Counted from the stretch's first letter, positions 1 through 7,751 are shown. The stretch is DNA of 11,210 bases from Allobosea sp. (GCA_021732895.1 JAKFWE010000346.1:1-11210), one strand, 5' to 3'. The notes: generated by a model not told the origin, from the letters alone. Numbers and translations are program-made.

Positions 1-418
1 ACTTGCCACGATCGAAGGCGACCCGCCGGACCACGTCGTCCTCGACGGTGAACAGGCTCACCGGAGCGGAAAACACATAGCCGCGGTGCAGCGGCTCGAC
101 CGTGAAGCCGCGATTTTCCCCGGCCCAGATCAAGCCGCCCGGCTGAGCCCGAATGCCGGCATAATGATCGACCGGCAGGGAGGCGTAGCCCTCGGGCAGA
201 TCGGAAGCCGAAACCGGCGTGACCGGCCGCCGCGACAAGGCCCGGGCCGCCTCGACGACCAGCGCGGCGTCGAAACGCTGCCCCTCGGCGATGACCGACT
301 GCACGAGCGCGGCCCATGTCGACTGCGCCGCCGCCGGAGTCGGCGCCAGCACCGGCGCGGCCGCCATGGCGCTGGCGGCGCCCTTCAGAAAATGCCGACG
401 ATCGAGAGGTTTCGACAT
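1..418 (-). CDS. opgD: Periplasmic glucan biosynthesis protein, OpgG/OpgD family (5' part only, runs off the left edge)
   Basis: Only the first 139 residues are in the window; the gene continues past base 1. The start codon is ATG at 418-416. The N-terminus carries a twin-arginine motif (DRRHFLK, residues 6-12), an alanine-rich hydrophobic stretch and a likely cleavage site after the AAA at about residue 31, so the protein is probably exported folded by the Tat system. The mature part, from about LPEGYASLPVDHYAGIR onward through the HRGYVFSAP and VRRVAFDRGK segments, resembles the start of the MdoG/OpgG domain, which acts in the periplasm in making osmoregulated periplasmic glucans. In E. coli the Tat-exported paralogue is OpgD and the Sec-exported one is OpgG, so the signal favours OpgD; this choice is an inference. 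It is transcribed divergently from glmU. Only a weak GGA ribosome-binding signal precedes the start. Family call fairly sure, paralogue less so. Confidence 0.82.
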   Translation of the reverse strand, partial: MSKPLDRRHFLKGAASAMAAAPVLAPTPAAAQSTWAALVQSVIAEGQRFDAALVVEAARALSRRPVTPVSASDLPEGYASLPVDHYAGIRAQPGGLIWAGENRGFTVEPLHRGYVFSAPVSLFTVEDDVVRRVAFDRGK

Positions 419-706
419 CTCATCCAACTTGGGCGGGCGTCGCCGTCGCCTGTTTGCGCTTCTAGACATGAACGGGGAAGGAGAAAAGGCCAAATTTCGC
501 ATGCTCACGGCTAACGCGTTGTTTAATGGAGCTTTCGGGGCGCGTCGGCGCGCCACTTCAAGGGACGCCCCGAGCGATCGGTCGATGGCGAATCCAGCCG
601 TGATCGGTTATCCAGCGGCACGGTGAGCCCGGGCCGTCACGCACGGTCGATGATTGACGCCGCCGTGACGCGTTTGTTCCGGCGCCGGCGAGGGAAGCAG
701 AGCATC
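419..706. other. Divergent intergenic region between opgD-like gene and glmU
   Basis: These 288 bases must hold the promoters for both the glucan gene (leftward) and glmU (rightward). The middle, about 485-530, is clearly richer in A/T than its surroundings and includes an 8-bp palindrome AACGCGTT (513-520) next to TTTAA. I could not find a convincing -35/-10 pair, terminator or small gene. A 13-codon frame (585-626) ends in a GTGA overlap with an in-frame GTG at 623 that would extend GlmU by 28 residues; that extension does not look like GlmU and was not used. Confidence 0.45.
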
Positions 707-2086
707 ATGACCGAATTGCAGGCGCACAGGAGTTGCCTCGCCATCGTCCTCGCCGCGGGGGAGGGAACGCGCATGAGGTCGCGCCGTCCCAAGGTGCTGC
801 ACGAGATCGCGGGGCTTTCGCTGCTCGGCCATGCGCTGAAGGCGGTCTCCGACGCCGGCGCGAATGCGGTGGTCGTCGTCATCGGCCCCGACCGGCCCGA
901 TGTCGCGGCGGAGGTCGCGCGCCTGCTGCCTTCCGCCCGCATCGCGGTTCAGTCCGAGCGGCGCGGCACGGCGCATGCCGTTCTGGCGGCGCGCGATGCG
1001 CTCGGTGAAGGCCATGACGATGTTCTCGTCGCGTTCGCCGACACCCCGCTGCTGAGACCGCAGACGTTCACCTCGCTTCGCGGCGCGCTCGCGGCCGGCG
1101 CGCCGGTCGCCGTGCTGGGCTTCGAGGCGCGGGACCCGACCGGCTATTGCCGCCTGGTGACGCATGACGGGGCTCTGCAGGCGATCGTGGAGCACCGCGA
1201 CGCCAGCGAGCAGCAGCGCGCGGTCACCCTGTGCAACGCCGGCATGATGGCGCTGGACGGCAGGCACGCGCTGGCGCTCCTCGATGGAATCGGGGCCGAC
1301 AACGCCCAGAAGGAGTTCTATCTCACCGATGTGGTCGCGGTGGCCCGAAACCGCGGCCTGAACCCGGTCGTGCGCACGGCTGCCGAAAGCGAGGTCCAGG
1401 GCGTCAACGACCGGATCCAGCTCGCCGCGGCGGAAGCCGAGTTCCAGCGCCGCGCCCGGCTGACGGCGATGGCCGGCGGCGCCACGCTCAGCGCGCCGGA
1501 GACCGTGTTCTTCAGCCATGACACCGTGATCGGCCTCGACGTGCTGATCGAGCCGCATGTCGTGATCGGTCCCGGCGTCACCATCGGCGACGGCGCCGTC
1601 ATCCACGCCTTCTCGCATCTGGACGGCGCCGAGGTCGGCCCGCAGGCGAGCGTCGGGCCGTATGCGCGGCTCCGGCCGGGCGCGGAGCTCGGAGCGAACG
1701 CGCGCATCGGCAATTTCGTCGAGATCAAGGCGGCGCGAATCGGCGCCGGCGCCAAGGTCAACCATCTGAGCTATGTCGGCGACGCGACGGTCGGAGAGGG
1801 CGCCAATATCGGAGCAGGCACGATCACCTGCAATTACGACGGTTTCTTCAAATACCGCACCACCATCGGCGCGGGGGCCTTCATCGGCTCCAACTCCTCG
1901 CTGGTCGCGCCGGTCGTCATCGGGGAGGGCGCCTATGTCGGCTCCGGTTCGGTGGTCACCCGCGACGTGGCGGCCGACGCGCTGGCGGTCGGACGCGGCC
2001 GGCAGATCGAGCGTCAGGGCTGGGCGAAGACCTTCCGCGACGGCTCGATGGCGCGCAAGCAGCGGCAGGACGCCGCGAAAAGCTGA
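707..2086 (+). CDS. glmU: Bifunctional N-acetylglucosamine-1-phosphate uridyltransferase / glucosamine-1-phosphate acetyltransferase
   Basis: GlmU acetylates glucosamine-1-phosphate with acetyl-CoA and then joins the product to UTP, giving UDP-GlcNAc for peptidoglycan and lipid A in the cytoplasm. The 459-residue protein matches the usual length (456 in E. coli). The N-terminal uridyltransferase half shows the nucleotide loop LAAGEGTRM with PKVLHEIAG (residues 15-36), ERRGTAHAV (84-92), the metal-site segment FADTPL with D112, NAGMMALDG (177-185), and VQGVND with N234. The C-terminal half, from about 260, is a left-handed beta-helix of hexapeptide repeats (IGPGVTIGDGAVI and similar) with the catalytic histidine in KVNHLSYVGDA (H353), then GAGTITCNYDG and SNSSLVAPV. 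ATG at 707 was chosen because it puts LAIVLAAG at residue 11 as in homologues and is preceded by AGGGA at 691-695; the frame is open back to a GTG at 623, whose extension is arginine-rich and not family-like. glmS follows after 108 bp on the same strand, a pathway-linked pair. Confidence 0.97.
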   Translation: MTELQAHRSCLAIVLAAGEGTRMRSRRPKVLHEIAGLSLLGHALKAVSDAGANAVVVVIGPDRPDVAAEVARLLPSARIAVQSERRGTAHAVLAARDALGEGHDDVLVAFADTPLLRPQTFTSLRGALAAGAPVAVLGFEARDPTGYCRLVTHDGALQAIVEHRDASEQQRAVTLCNAGMMALDGRHALALLDGIGADNAQKEFYLTDVVAVARNRGLNPVVRTAAESEVQGVNDRIQLAAAEAEFQRRARLTAMAGGATLSAPETVFFSHDTVIGLDVLIEPHVVIGPGVTIGDGAVIHAFSHLDGAEVGPQASVGPYARLRPGAELGANARIGNFVEIKAARIGAGAKVNHLSYVGDATVGEGANIGAGTITCNYDGFFKYRTTIGAGAFIGSNSSLVAPVVIGEGAYVGSGSVVTRDVAADALAVGRGRQIERQGWAKTFRDGSMARKQRQDAAKS

Positions 2087-2106
2087 GCGATCCGGCATAC
2101 AGGGCG

Positions 2107-2135
2107 TTCACACTCGGCAATCTAGATTGATTGGG
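2107..2135 (+). promoter_or_regulatory. Candidate glmS promoter with embedded 12-bp palindrome
   Basis: In the 108-bp glmU-glmS gap there is a TTCACA hexamer (2107-2112, five of six matches to the -35 consensus), followed at 2118-2129 by a perfect palindrome CAATCTAGATTG. The region around it is AT-rich for this genome. No good -10 hexamer is seen 16-18 bases downstream, so the promoter is tentative. The palindrome position would suit a repressor site. No glmS ribozyme would be expected in a proteobacterium, and none was recognised in this short gap. Confidence 0.3.
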
Positions 2136-2180
2136 ATTACGGCGCGGGTCCGGCTATGCGCTGGACCGGTTCAACGGCGC

Positions 2181-2186
2181 GAGAGG
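2181..2186 (+). promoter_or_regulatory. Ribosome-binding site of glmS
   Basis: GAGAGG lies 8 bases before the ATG of glmS and fixes that start. The start is independently fixed by the need for Cys at position 2. Confidence 0.7.
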
Positions 2187-2194
2187 TTTGAAGC

Positions 2195-4021
2195 ATGTGT
2201 GGCATCGTCGGGATTCTCGGCAAGGAAGCGGTTACGACGCAAGTTCTCGAGGCGCTGCGCCGGCTCGAATATCGCGGCTATGATTCCGCCGGCGTCGCCA
2301 CGCTGGAGCGCGGCCAGCTCACGCGCCGACGCGCCGAGGGCAAGCTGCGCAATCTCGAGATCCGCCTGTCCAACGAACCGCTCGATGGGCTGATCGGCAT
2401 CGGCCACACGCGCTGGGCCACGCACGGCAAGCCCAACGAGACCAACGCCCATCCGCACGCGACGGACAAGCTCGCCGTCGTCCATAACGGCATCATCGAG
2501 AATTTCCGTGAGCTGCGCGCCGAGTTGCAAGCCGATGGCTGCAGCTTCGCGACCGAAACCGACACGGAGATCGTCGCCCACCTGGTCACGCGCGAGCTCG
2601 ACCGGGGCCTCGATCCGGTCGCGGCCGTCGCCGCCAGCCTGCCGCGCCTGCGCGGCGCCTTCGCGCTCGCCTTCCTGTTCCAGGGGCAGGAAGACCTGCT
2701 GATCGGGGCGCGCAAGGGCTCGCCTTTGGCCGTCGGCGTCGGCGACGGCGAGATGTATCTCGGCTCCGACGCGCTGGCTCTGGCGCCCTTCACCAGCCTG
2801 ATCGCCTATCTCGAGGAGGGCGACTGGGTCGTGCTCAACCGCAAGGGCGCCAGCTTCTTCGACCGGAACAACGAGCCGGTCGAGCGCCGGGCGCAGCGCG
2901 TCGCGGTCGGCGCCCTGCTGGTGGAGAAGGGCAATCACCGCCACTTCATGGCCAAGGAGATCGAGGAGCAGCCCGAGGTCGTCGGCCATACCCTGACGCA
3001 GTATCTCGACATGGCCGCCGGCACGGTCAATCTGCCTTTCGACGGCGCGGTCGATTGGGCCGGCTTGTCGCGGCTTTCGATCTCCGCTTGCGGCACGGCC
3101 TATTACGCCGGGCTGACGGCGAAATACTGGTTCGAGAAACTGGCGCGGCTGCCGGTCGAGATCGATGTCGCGTCCGAATTCCGCTACCGCGAGGCGCCGA
3201 TGCCGCCGAACGGGCTGGCGCTGTTTGTCTCGCAATCCGGCGAGACGGCCGACACGCTGGCCTGCCTGCGCTACGCCAGGCAGGAAGGGCAGACCATCCT
3301 GTCCGTCGTCAACGTACCGACCTCGTCGATCGCACGCGAGAGCGACGCGGTCGCGCCGACGCTGGCCGGCCCCGAGATCGGCGTCGCATCGACCAAGGCC
3401 TTCACCTGCCAGTTGACGGCGCTGGCCTGCCTGGCGCTCGCGGCCGGCCGGGCGAGGGGCGTGCTGAGCGCGCAGGACGAGGCCCGCCATGTCGAGAGCC
3501 TGATCGCGCTGCCTGGCCTGATCGCAAAGGCGCTGGCTCTGGAGCCGGAGATCGAGCGCCTGGCGCGCGAGCTCTCCAAGGCCAAGGACGTGCTCTATCT
3601 CGGCCGCGGAACGAGCTTCCCGCTGGCGCTGGAAGGTGCGCTGAAACTCAAGGAAATCAGCTATATCCATGCAGAAGGCTATCCGGCGGGCGAACTCAAG
3701 CACGGGCCGATCGCGCTGATCGACGAGGCCATGCCGGTCATCGTCGTCGCGCCGTTCGACGCATTGTTCGAGAAGACCGCCTCCAACATGCAGGAGGTCG
3801 CGGCGCGGGGCGGGCGGGTCATCCTGATCACCGACGCCAGGGGCGCTGCCGAATGCGGGATCACGCCCGAGACGACGATCGTGATGCCGGACATGGACCC
3901 GCTGTTCTCGGCGATCGTCTATGCCTTGCCGATCCAGATTATCGCCTATCAGACCGCCGTCTTCATGGGCAAGGACGTCGATCAGCCCCGCAATCTCGCG
4001 AAATCCGTCACGGTCGAGTGA
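2195..4021 (+). CDS. glmS: Glutamine--fructose-6-phosphate aminotransferase (isomerizing)
   Basis: GlmS makes glucosamine-6-phosphate from fructose-6-phosphate and glutamine, the entry step to UDP-GlcNAc in the cytoplasm. At 608 residues it is one shorter than the E. coli enzyme. The N-terminal class II glutaminase begins MCGIVGI; after Met removal Cys becomes the nucleophile. Other glutaminase residues are present: RWATHG (R73, W74), HNG (N98, G99) and ETDTE (D123). Two SIS sugar-isomerase domains follow: the first with SACGTAYYAG (297-306) and the phosphate-binding SQSGET (346-351), the second with YLGRGTSFPLALEGALKLKE (K484, E487) and GELKHGP (H503). The C-terminal tail RNLAKSVTVE contains K603, the fructose-6-phosphate lysine. 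All known catalytic residues are present. It lies 108 bp after glmU and its last 14 bases overlap the convergent DUF454 gene. Confidence 0.98.
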   Translation: MCGIVGILGKEAVTTQVLEALRRLEYRGYDSAGVATLERGQLTRRRAEGKLRNLEIRLSNEPLDGLIGIGHTRWATHGKPNETNAHPHATDKLAVVHNGIIENFRELRAELQADGCSFATETDTEIVAHLVTRELDRGLDPVAAVAASLPRLRGAFALAFLFQGQEDLLIGARKGSPLAVGVGDGEMYLGSDALALAPFTSLIAYLEEGDWVVLNRKGASFFDRNNEPVERRAQRVAVGALLVEKGNHRHFMAKEIEEQPEVVGHTLTQYLDMAAGTVNLPFDGAVDWAGLSRLSISACGTAYYAGLTAKYWFEKLARLPVEIDVASEFRYREAPMPPNGLALFVSQSGETADTLACLRYARQEGQTILSVVNVPTSSIARESDAVAPTLAGPEIGVASTKAFTCQLTALACLALAAGRARGVLSAQDEARHVESLIALPGLIAKALALEPEIERLARELSKAKDVLYLGRGTSFPLALEGALKLKEISYIHAEGYPAGELKHGPIALIDEAMPVIVVAPFDALFEKTASNMQEVAARGGRVILITDARGAAECGITPETTIVMPDMDPLFSAIVYALPIQIIAYQTAVFMGKDVDQPRNLAKSVTVE

Positions 4022-4409
4022 GGTTTTCGGGTTCAGGCCGGCTGGCGACATAGGTTCCGGCCGCGATCAGCCCGGCGCCGGCCGTCCAGAGCGCGGCCGG
4101 CGGCGCATCGCTCCACGCCAGCAGCGCGAAGCTCGCCAGCATCGAGCCGCAGGCGACATATTTCGCCCGGCGCGCGATCGTTCCGCCGTCGCGCCAGCGC
4201 CGGACATGCGGCCCGAACCGGGGGTGGTCGAGCAGCCAGATCTCGAACCGCGGCGAGGATTGCGAGAAGCACCACGCCGCCAGGATCAGGAAGACCGTCC
4301 CGGGCAGCAGCGGCAGCACCAGTCCTGCGGCGCCGAGCCCGGTGAAGAGCCAGCCCGCAGCGAGCAGGAGCGGGCGGCGCCAGCGTCGCAAACGGGGCCC
4401 GTCAGGCAT
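4008..4409 (-). CDS. DUF454 / YbaN-like small inner-membrane protein
   Basis: A 133-residue protein of the DUF454 (YbaN) family, whose function is not known. The family signature is clear: a hydrophobic segment ending in GLVLPLLPGTVFLILAAW (29-46), then CFSQSSPRFEIWLLDHPRFGPHVRRW (48-72) and RRAKYVA (80-86). Hydrophobic stretches at about 13-33, 34-47, 83-99 and 104-122 suggest three or four membrane segments, with the basic N-terminus (RLRRWRR) facing the cytoplasm. The frame is open upstream to 4538 with further ATGs (for example at 4499), but that stretch is AT-rich and unlike the family, so the ATG at 4409 was chosen; only a poor purine signal (AGAGA) precedes it. It runs against glmS and their 3' ends overlap by 14 bp. 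A 135-bp gap separates it from the hydrolase gene upstream on the same strand, so it probably has its own promoter. Confidence 0.85.
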   Translation of the reverse strand: MPDGPRLRRWRRPLLLAAGWLFTGLGAAGLVLPLLPGTVFLILAAWCFSQSSPRFEIWLLDHPRFGPHVRRWRDGGTIARRAKYVACGSMLASFALLAWSDAPPAALWTAGAGLIAAGTYVASRPEPENLTRP

Positions 4410-4544
4410 TGCGGCAGTCTCTGGATTCGTCGGAACGCTGGAGAGGTTACAGCATTCACGCCACGCCGCTATAACGACGATGCGATTCGCATAAGACATA
4501 TTATGGAACTTAAATTGACGTGGAGACTGGAGCCTCACAGGCGA
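4410..4544 (-). promoter_or_regulatory. AT-rich gap upstream of the DUF454 gene with a 13-bp palindrome
   Basis: This 135-base gap is much richer in A/T than its neighbours. It holds a perfect palindrome ATGCGA-T-TCGCAT at 4480-4492. On the minus strand a TAATAT hexamer (4503-4498) lies just upstream of it and a TATAGC hexamer (4473-4468) just downstream; either could be a -10 element, and neither has a good -35. A palindrome at or near the transcription start is a common operator position. No clear intrinsic terminator for the upstream operon was found; only a short GCCT/AGGC hairpin follows the hydrolase stop codon. Confidence 0.35.
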
Positions 4545-5348
4545 TCAGGCGTCCGAATGCAACGCCATGCCATCGAACGCCGCTTCTACGCCTGCCGGCA
4601 AGCCCTTGGACAAGTTTGCATAATCGAGGTCGTTGTGGAGATTGGTCAAGATTGCCCGACGCGGCTTCAGCGTCGCGATCGCCTCCAGCGCCTGAGCCCG
4701 GTTGAAATGGCTCGGATGCGCCGCCTCGCGCAGGCAGTCGAGGATCAGGATGTCGAGGCCGGACAGAGCGGCCTGCGCCGGCGGCGGAATGCGACTGACG
4801 TCGGGCGCATAGCCGATGGCGCCGAACCGGAAGCCGAGCGCGCCGTAGCCTGGCCCATGTTCGAGGTCGAAGGGCAAAGCCTCGATCGGGCCGCCGGGCC
4901 CGTCGATCACGGTGGTCGTTCCGGCGCGGAGCGTCGCGAGATCGAGGACCGGCGGATAGAGGCTGCCGGGCGGACTGCGGAAGAGATAGTCGAACCGCGT
5001 GGTCAGCGCCGCGCCGGTCACCGCATCGGCGTGCACCGTGATGCGCCTGCGCATATGCAGCACCAGCGAGCGCAGGTCGTCGATGCCATGGAGATGGTCG
5101 GCGTGGTCATGGCTGATCAGGACGCCGTCGAGCCGCGTGATGGCTGCTGAAAGCAATTGCTCCCGCAGGTCCGGCGAGGCGTCGACCAGAACCTGAGTCG
5201 CCTCTTTCCCGTCGCCGCGCCGCACCAGGATCGAGCAGCGCCGCCGCCGGTTCCTCGGTTCCGCCGGATCGCAGGCGCCCCAGCCGGAGCCGGGGCGCGG
5301 CACGCCGCCGGACGATCCACAGCCCAGAATGGTGACGCTCAGGGGCAT
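4545..5348 (-). CDS. MBL-fold metallo-hydrolase, PhnP-like (COG1235 type)
   Basis: A 267-residue cytoplasmic hydrolase of the metallo-beta-lactamase fold. The start (VTILGCGSSGGVP, residues 5-17) with the following GACDPAEPRNRRRRCS segment is typical of the PhnP-related branch, which includes phosphoribosyl cyclic phosphodiesterases. The metal motif is SHDHADH (H80, H82, D84, H85), followed by LEHGPG (H164), APDVS (D183) and NLHNDLDY near the end (H238), giving a plausible two-metal site. No lyase or other phn genes are seen nearby, so phosphonate breakdown is unlikely; the substrate here is unknown. ATG at 5348 is 15 bp after the tatD stop, with a GAGGGG stretch overlapping the tatD end, so it is the last tightly linked gene of the minus-strand run. 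Confidence 0.9.
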   Translation of the reverse strand: MPLSVTILGCGSSGGVPRPGSGWGACDPAEPRNRRRRCSILVRRGDGKEATQVLVDASPDLREQLLSAAITRLDGVLISHDHADHLHGIDDLRSLVLHMRRRITVHADAVTGAALTTRFDYLFRSPPGSLYPPVLDLATLRAGTTTVIDGPGGPIEALPFDLEHGPGYGALGFRFGAIGYAPDVSRIPPPAQAALSGLDILILDCLREAAHPSHFNRAQALEAIATLKPRRAILTNLHNDLDYANLSKGLPAGVEAAFDGMALHSDA

Positions 5349-5363
5349 CGCCCGACGATCCCC

Positions 5364-6164
5364 TCAGGCCGCTGCGGCGACAGGCGCGGCATGGTCCATC
5401 TTCCAGTAGCAGCGCCGTGCATTGGCGCTCGTCAGCGCCGCGACGTCGTCGAACGACACGCCCCTGACCTGCGCCAGAACCTTGGCGGTTTCAGCGACAT
5501 AGGCAGGTTCGTTGCGCTTCCCCCGGAATGGCGCCGGCGCAAGATAGGGCGCGTCGGTCTCGACCAGCAGCCTGTCGGCCGGGACGTCGCGGGCGATCGC
5601 GCGCAGCGCCTCGGAGGTCTTGAAGGTCAGGATGCCCGAAAAGGAGATATAGAAGCCGAGCTCGATTCCGGTTTGCGCCAGCGCCTCTCCGGCCGTGAAG
5701 CAATGCAGGATCGCGGAAAAGGCCCCCTTCGCGCTCTCCTCGCGCAGGATCGCGCTCATGTCGTCGTCGGCCTGCCGCGCATGGATGACCAGCGGAAGCT
5801 GCGTCGCACGCGCGGCCTCGATATGGACGCGCAGGCCCTGGGCCTGGGCCTCGCGCGGGCTCTTGTCATAATGGTAGTCCAATCCGGCCTCGCCGATGGC
5901 GACGCAGCGCGGATGCCGCGACAGCGCGATCAGGTCCGCGGCGGTGACGTCGAGTTCCTCATGCGCGCCGTGGGGATGGGTGCCGACCGTGCACCAGACC
6001 GAGGCGAAGCGCTCCGCCAGCGCGGCGTAGCTCGCGAAGCGCGAGACGCGCGTCGAGATCGTCACCATGCGCGTGACGCCGGCCGCTTCGGCCCGCGCGA
6101 CGTAACCGGCGATGTTCTCGGCGAAATCCGGAAAATCGAGATGGCAATGCGTGTCGATCAGCAT
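5364..6164 (-). CDS. tatD: TatD-family metal-dependent hydrolase (DNase-like)
   Basis: A 266-residue TIM-barrel amidohydrolase-type protein of the TatD/YcfH/YabD family; characterised members are metal-dependent deoxyribonucleases. All usual metal ligands are visible: DTHCHLD (H6, H8), GEAGLDYHYD (E92), VIHAR (H128), LHCFTG-like LHCFTAG (H154) and ETDAPYL (D204), with SFSGILTF (174-181) and the C-terminal ANARRCY segment. ATG at 6164 shares its A with the metG stop (TGATG), so translation is probably coupled. The frame is open further upstream inside metG, but that portion is only an out-of-frame reading of metG. The metG-tatD-MBL order is common in alphaproteobacteria. By length it is closer to YcfH/YabD than to a tat-operon gene; no tat genes are here. 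Confidence 0.95.
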   Translation of the reverse strand: MLIDTHCHLDFPDFAENIAGYVARAEAAGVTRMVTISTRVSRFASYAALAERFASVWCTVGTHPHGAHEELDVTAADLIALSRHPRCVAIGEAGLDYHYDKSPREAQAQGLRVHIEAARATQLPLVIHARQADDDMSAILREESAKGAFSAILHCFTAGEALAQTGIELGFYISFSGILTFKTSEALRAIARDVPADRLLVETDAPYLAPAPFRGKRNEPAYVAETAKVLAQVRGVSFDDVAALTSANARRCYWKMDHAAPVAAAA

Positions 6165-7729
6165 CACGCGCCCTGCCCGGCCTGTGCTTCGGGTTCGATG
6201 TAGCGCGGAAAGATCGCGCCCGGCGCCGGCAGCGCCGCGCCGCTCTCGAGCCGGCCCGCCGGCCCCAGCGCCGCGAAACCGCGCCGGTCGGGCGCGACGG
6301 CGAGCAGGTCGAGCAGCCTGCCGGCCGCCTCCGGGATCACCGGCTGCGTCAGGATCGCGATCTGGCGCAGCGTCTCGATCGTCACGTAGAGCACGGTGTC
6401 GCGCCGCTCCGGATCGGTCCTGGTCAGCCGCCAAGGCTCGTTGGCCGCGAAATAGCGGTTCGCCTCGGCAATCGCCGCCCAGATCTCGGCCAGCACCACG
6501 TGCAGCGCGAAATCGTCCATCGCCGCGCGCGCCCTCGCCAGCGCGCCGTCGGCCAGAGACAGCATCGCCTCGTCGGCCTCGGTCAGGGCGCCGCATGGCG
6601 GGACCGCGCCATCGCAGTTCTTCGCGATCATCGAAAGCGAGCGCTGCGCCAGGTTGCCGAGATCATTGGCGAGATCGGCGTTGATCCGCCCGACGATCGC
6701 CTCGTGGCTGTAGTTGCCGTCCTGGCCGAAGGAGACCTCGCGCAGGAAGAAATAGCGCAGTTGATCGACGCCGTAGGTCGCCGCCAGTTCGAACGGATCG
6801 ACGACGTTGCCGACCGATTTCGACATCTTTTCGCCCCTGGAGAGCAGAAAGCCGTGGCCGAAGACCCGCGTCGGCAGCGGCAGCCCGGCCGACATCAGAA
6901 AAGCCGGCCAGTAGACCGCGTGAAAGCGGATGATGTCCTTGCCGATGATGTGGACGTCGGCCGGCCAGTAGCGCCGGCGCGGATCCGTCTCGTCGGGGAA
7001 GCCCGCGCCGGTCAGGTAGTTGTTCAGGGCGTCGATCCAGACATACATCACATGTCCGGGCGCGCCGGGCACGGGCAGCCCCCAGTCGAAGGTGGTGCGG
7101 CTGATCGAGAGGTCCTGAAGCCCGCCCCTGACGAAGCTGACCACCTCGTTGCGGCGGGTGTCCGGGCCGACGAAGCCGGGATTTGCGGCATAATGCGCCA
7201 GAAGCCGGTCCTGATAGGCGGACAGGCGGAAGAAGTAGCTCTCCTCCTCCGTCCATTCGACCGGGCTGCCCTGCGGTCCGATACGCACGCCGGCCGCGTC
7301 GAGCCGGGTTTCGTCCTCGGCGTAATAGGCCTCGTCGCGCACCGAATACCAGCCGGCGTAGCGATCGAGATAGATGTCGCCGCTGGCTTCCATCCGCCGC
7401 CAGAGTTCGTGGGTCGATCGCAGGTGGTCGGCGTCGGTGGTGCGGATGAAGCGGTCGTAGCTGCAGTTCAGCAGATCGGCCATGTCCCGGAATTTCGGGG
7501 CCATGCGATCGACGAGTTCGCGTGAGCTCAGGCCCGCCTTGGCGGCCGCCTGCTGGATCTTCTGGCCGTGCTCGTCCGTGCCGGTCTGGAAATAGACGTC
7601 ATGGCCGTCGAGCCGCTTGAAGCGGGCGATCGCGTCTGCGGCGACGACCTCGTAGGCGTGGCCGATATGGGGCGCGCCGTTGGGGTAGGATATCGCCGTG
7701 GAGACGTAGAATTTCGGGGCCGTGGCCAT
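6164..7729 (-). CDS. metG: Methionyl-tRNA synthetase
   Basis: Charges tRNA-Met with methionine in the cytoplasm. The 521-residue class I synthetase shows the HIGH motif in PNGAPHIGHAYE (about 17-27), TGTDEHGQKIQ (48-58), the methionine-pocket region with VWIDALNNYLTG (about 229-240), IGKDIIRFHAVYWPAFLMSAG, and the KMSKS loop in GEKMSKSVGN near residue 300. The connective peptide YSVRDEAYYAEDETR has no cysteine knuckle, and the protein ends shortly after the anticodon-binding helical domain, without the C-terminal tRNA-binding (Trbp111-like) domain of E. coli MetG. This short form is usual in alphaproteobacteria. ATG at 7729 was chosen because FYVSTAISYPNG then starts at residue 7, as in homologues; the frame is open to 7792, overlapping holB. 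The gap to holB is 22 bp. The stop overlaps the tatD start by one base. Confidence 0.97.
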   Translation of the reverse strand: MATAPKFYVSTAISYPNGAPHIGHAYEVVAADAIARFKRLDGHDVYFQTGTDEHGQKIQQAAAKAGLSSRELVDRMAPKFRDMADLLNCSYDRFIRTTDADHLRSTHELWRRMEASGDIYLDRYAGWYSVRDEAYYAEDETRLDAAGVRIGPQGSPVEWTEEESYFFRLSAYQDRLLAHYAANPGFVGPDTRRNEVVSFVRGGLQDLSISRTTFDWGLPVPGAPGHVMYVWIDALNNYLTGAGFPDETDPRRRYWPADVHIIGKDIIRFHAVYWPAFLMSAGLPLPTRVFGHGFLLSRGEKMSKSVGNVVDPFELAATYGVDQLRYFFLREVSFGQDGNYSHEAIVGRINADLANDLGNLAQRSLSMIAKNCDGAVPPCGALTEADEAMLSLADGALARARAAMDDFALHVVLAEIWAAIAEANRYFAANEPWRLTRTDPERRDTVLYVTIETLRQIAILTQPVIPEAAGRLLDLLAVAPDRRGFAALGPAGRLESGAALPAPGAIFPRYIEPEAQAGQGA

Positions 7730-7751
7730 CGTGGATCCGCAGGGGTTCGCT

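Noticed and set aside
505..530. Possible CtrA-type TTAA-N7-TTAA site between opgD and glmU
   Set aside because: On the minus strand TTAA and TTAG are 8 bases apart, not 7, and the second half is imperfect.
608..2098. 496-codon antisense open frame covering all of glmU
   Set aside because: It is in exact codon register with glmU, so its stops would need sense TTA, CTA or TCA codons, which are very rare in this GC-rich genome. Its Arg/Asp/Ala-rich product resembles no family I know.
2147..2167. Hairpin GGTCC/GGACC before glmS as a terminator or riboswitch
   Set aside because: Only a 5-bp stem with an 11-base loop and no T-run; too weak to call.
2171..4051. 626-codon antisense open frame covering all of glmS
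   Set aside because: Same codon-register shadow effect; glmS has all family motifs on the other strand.
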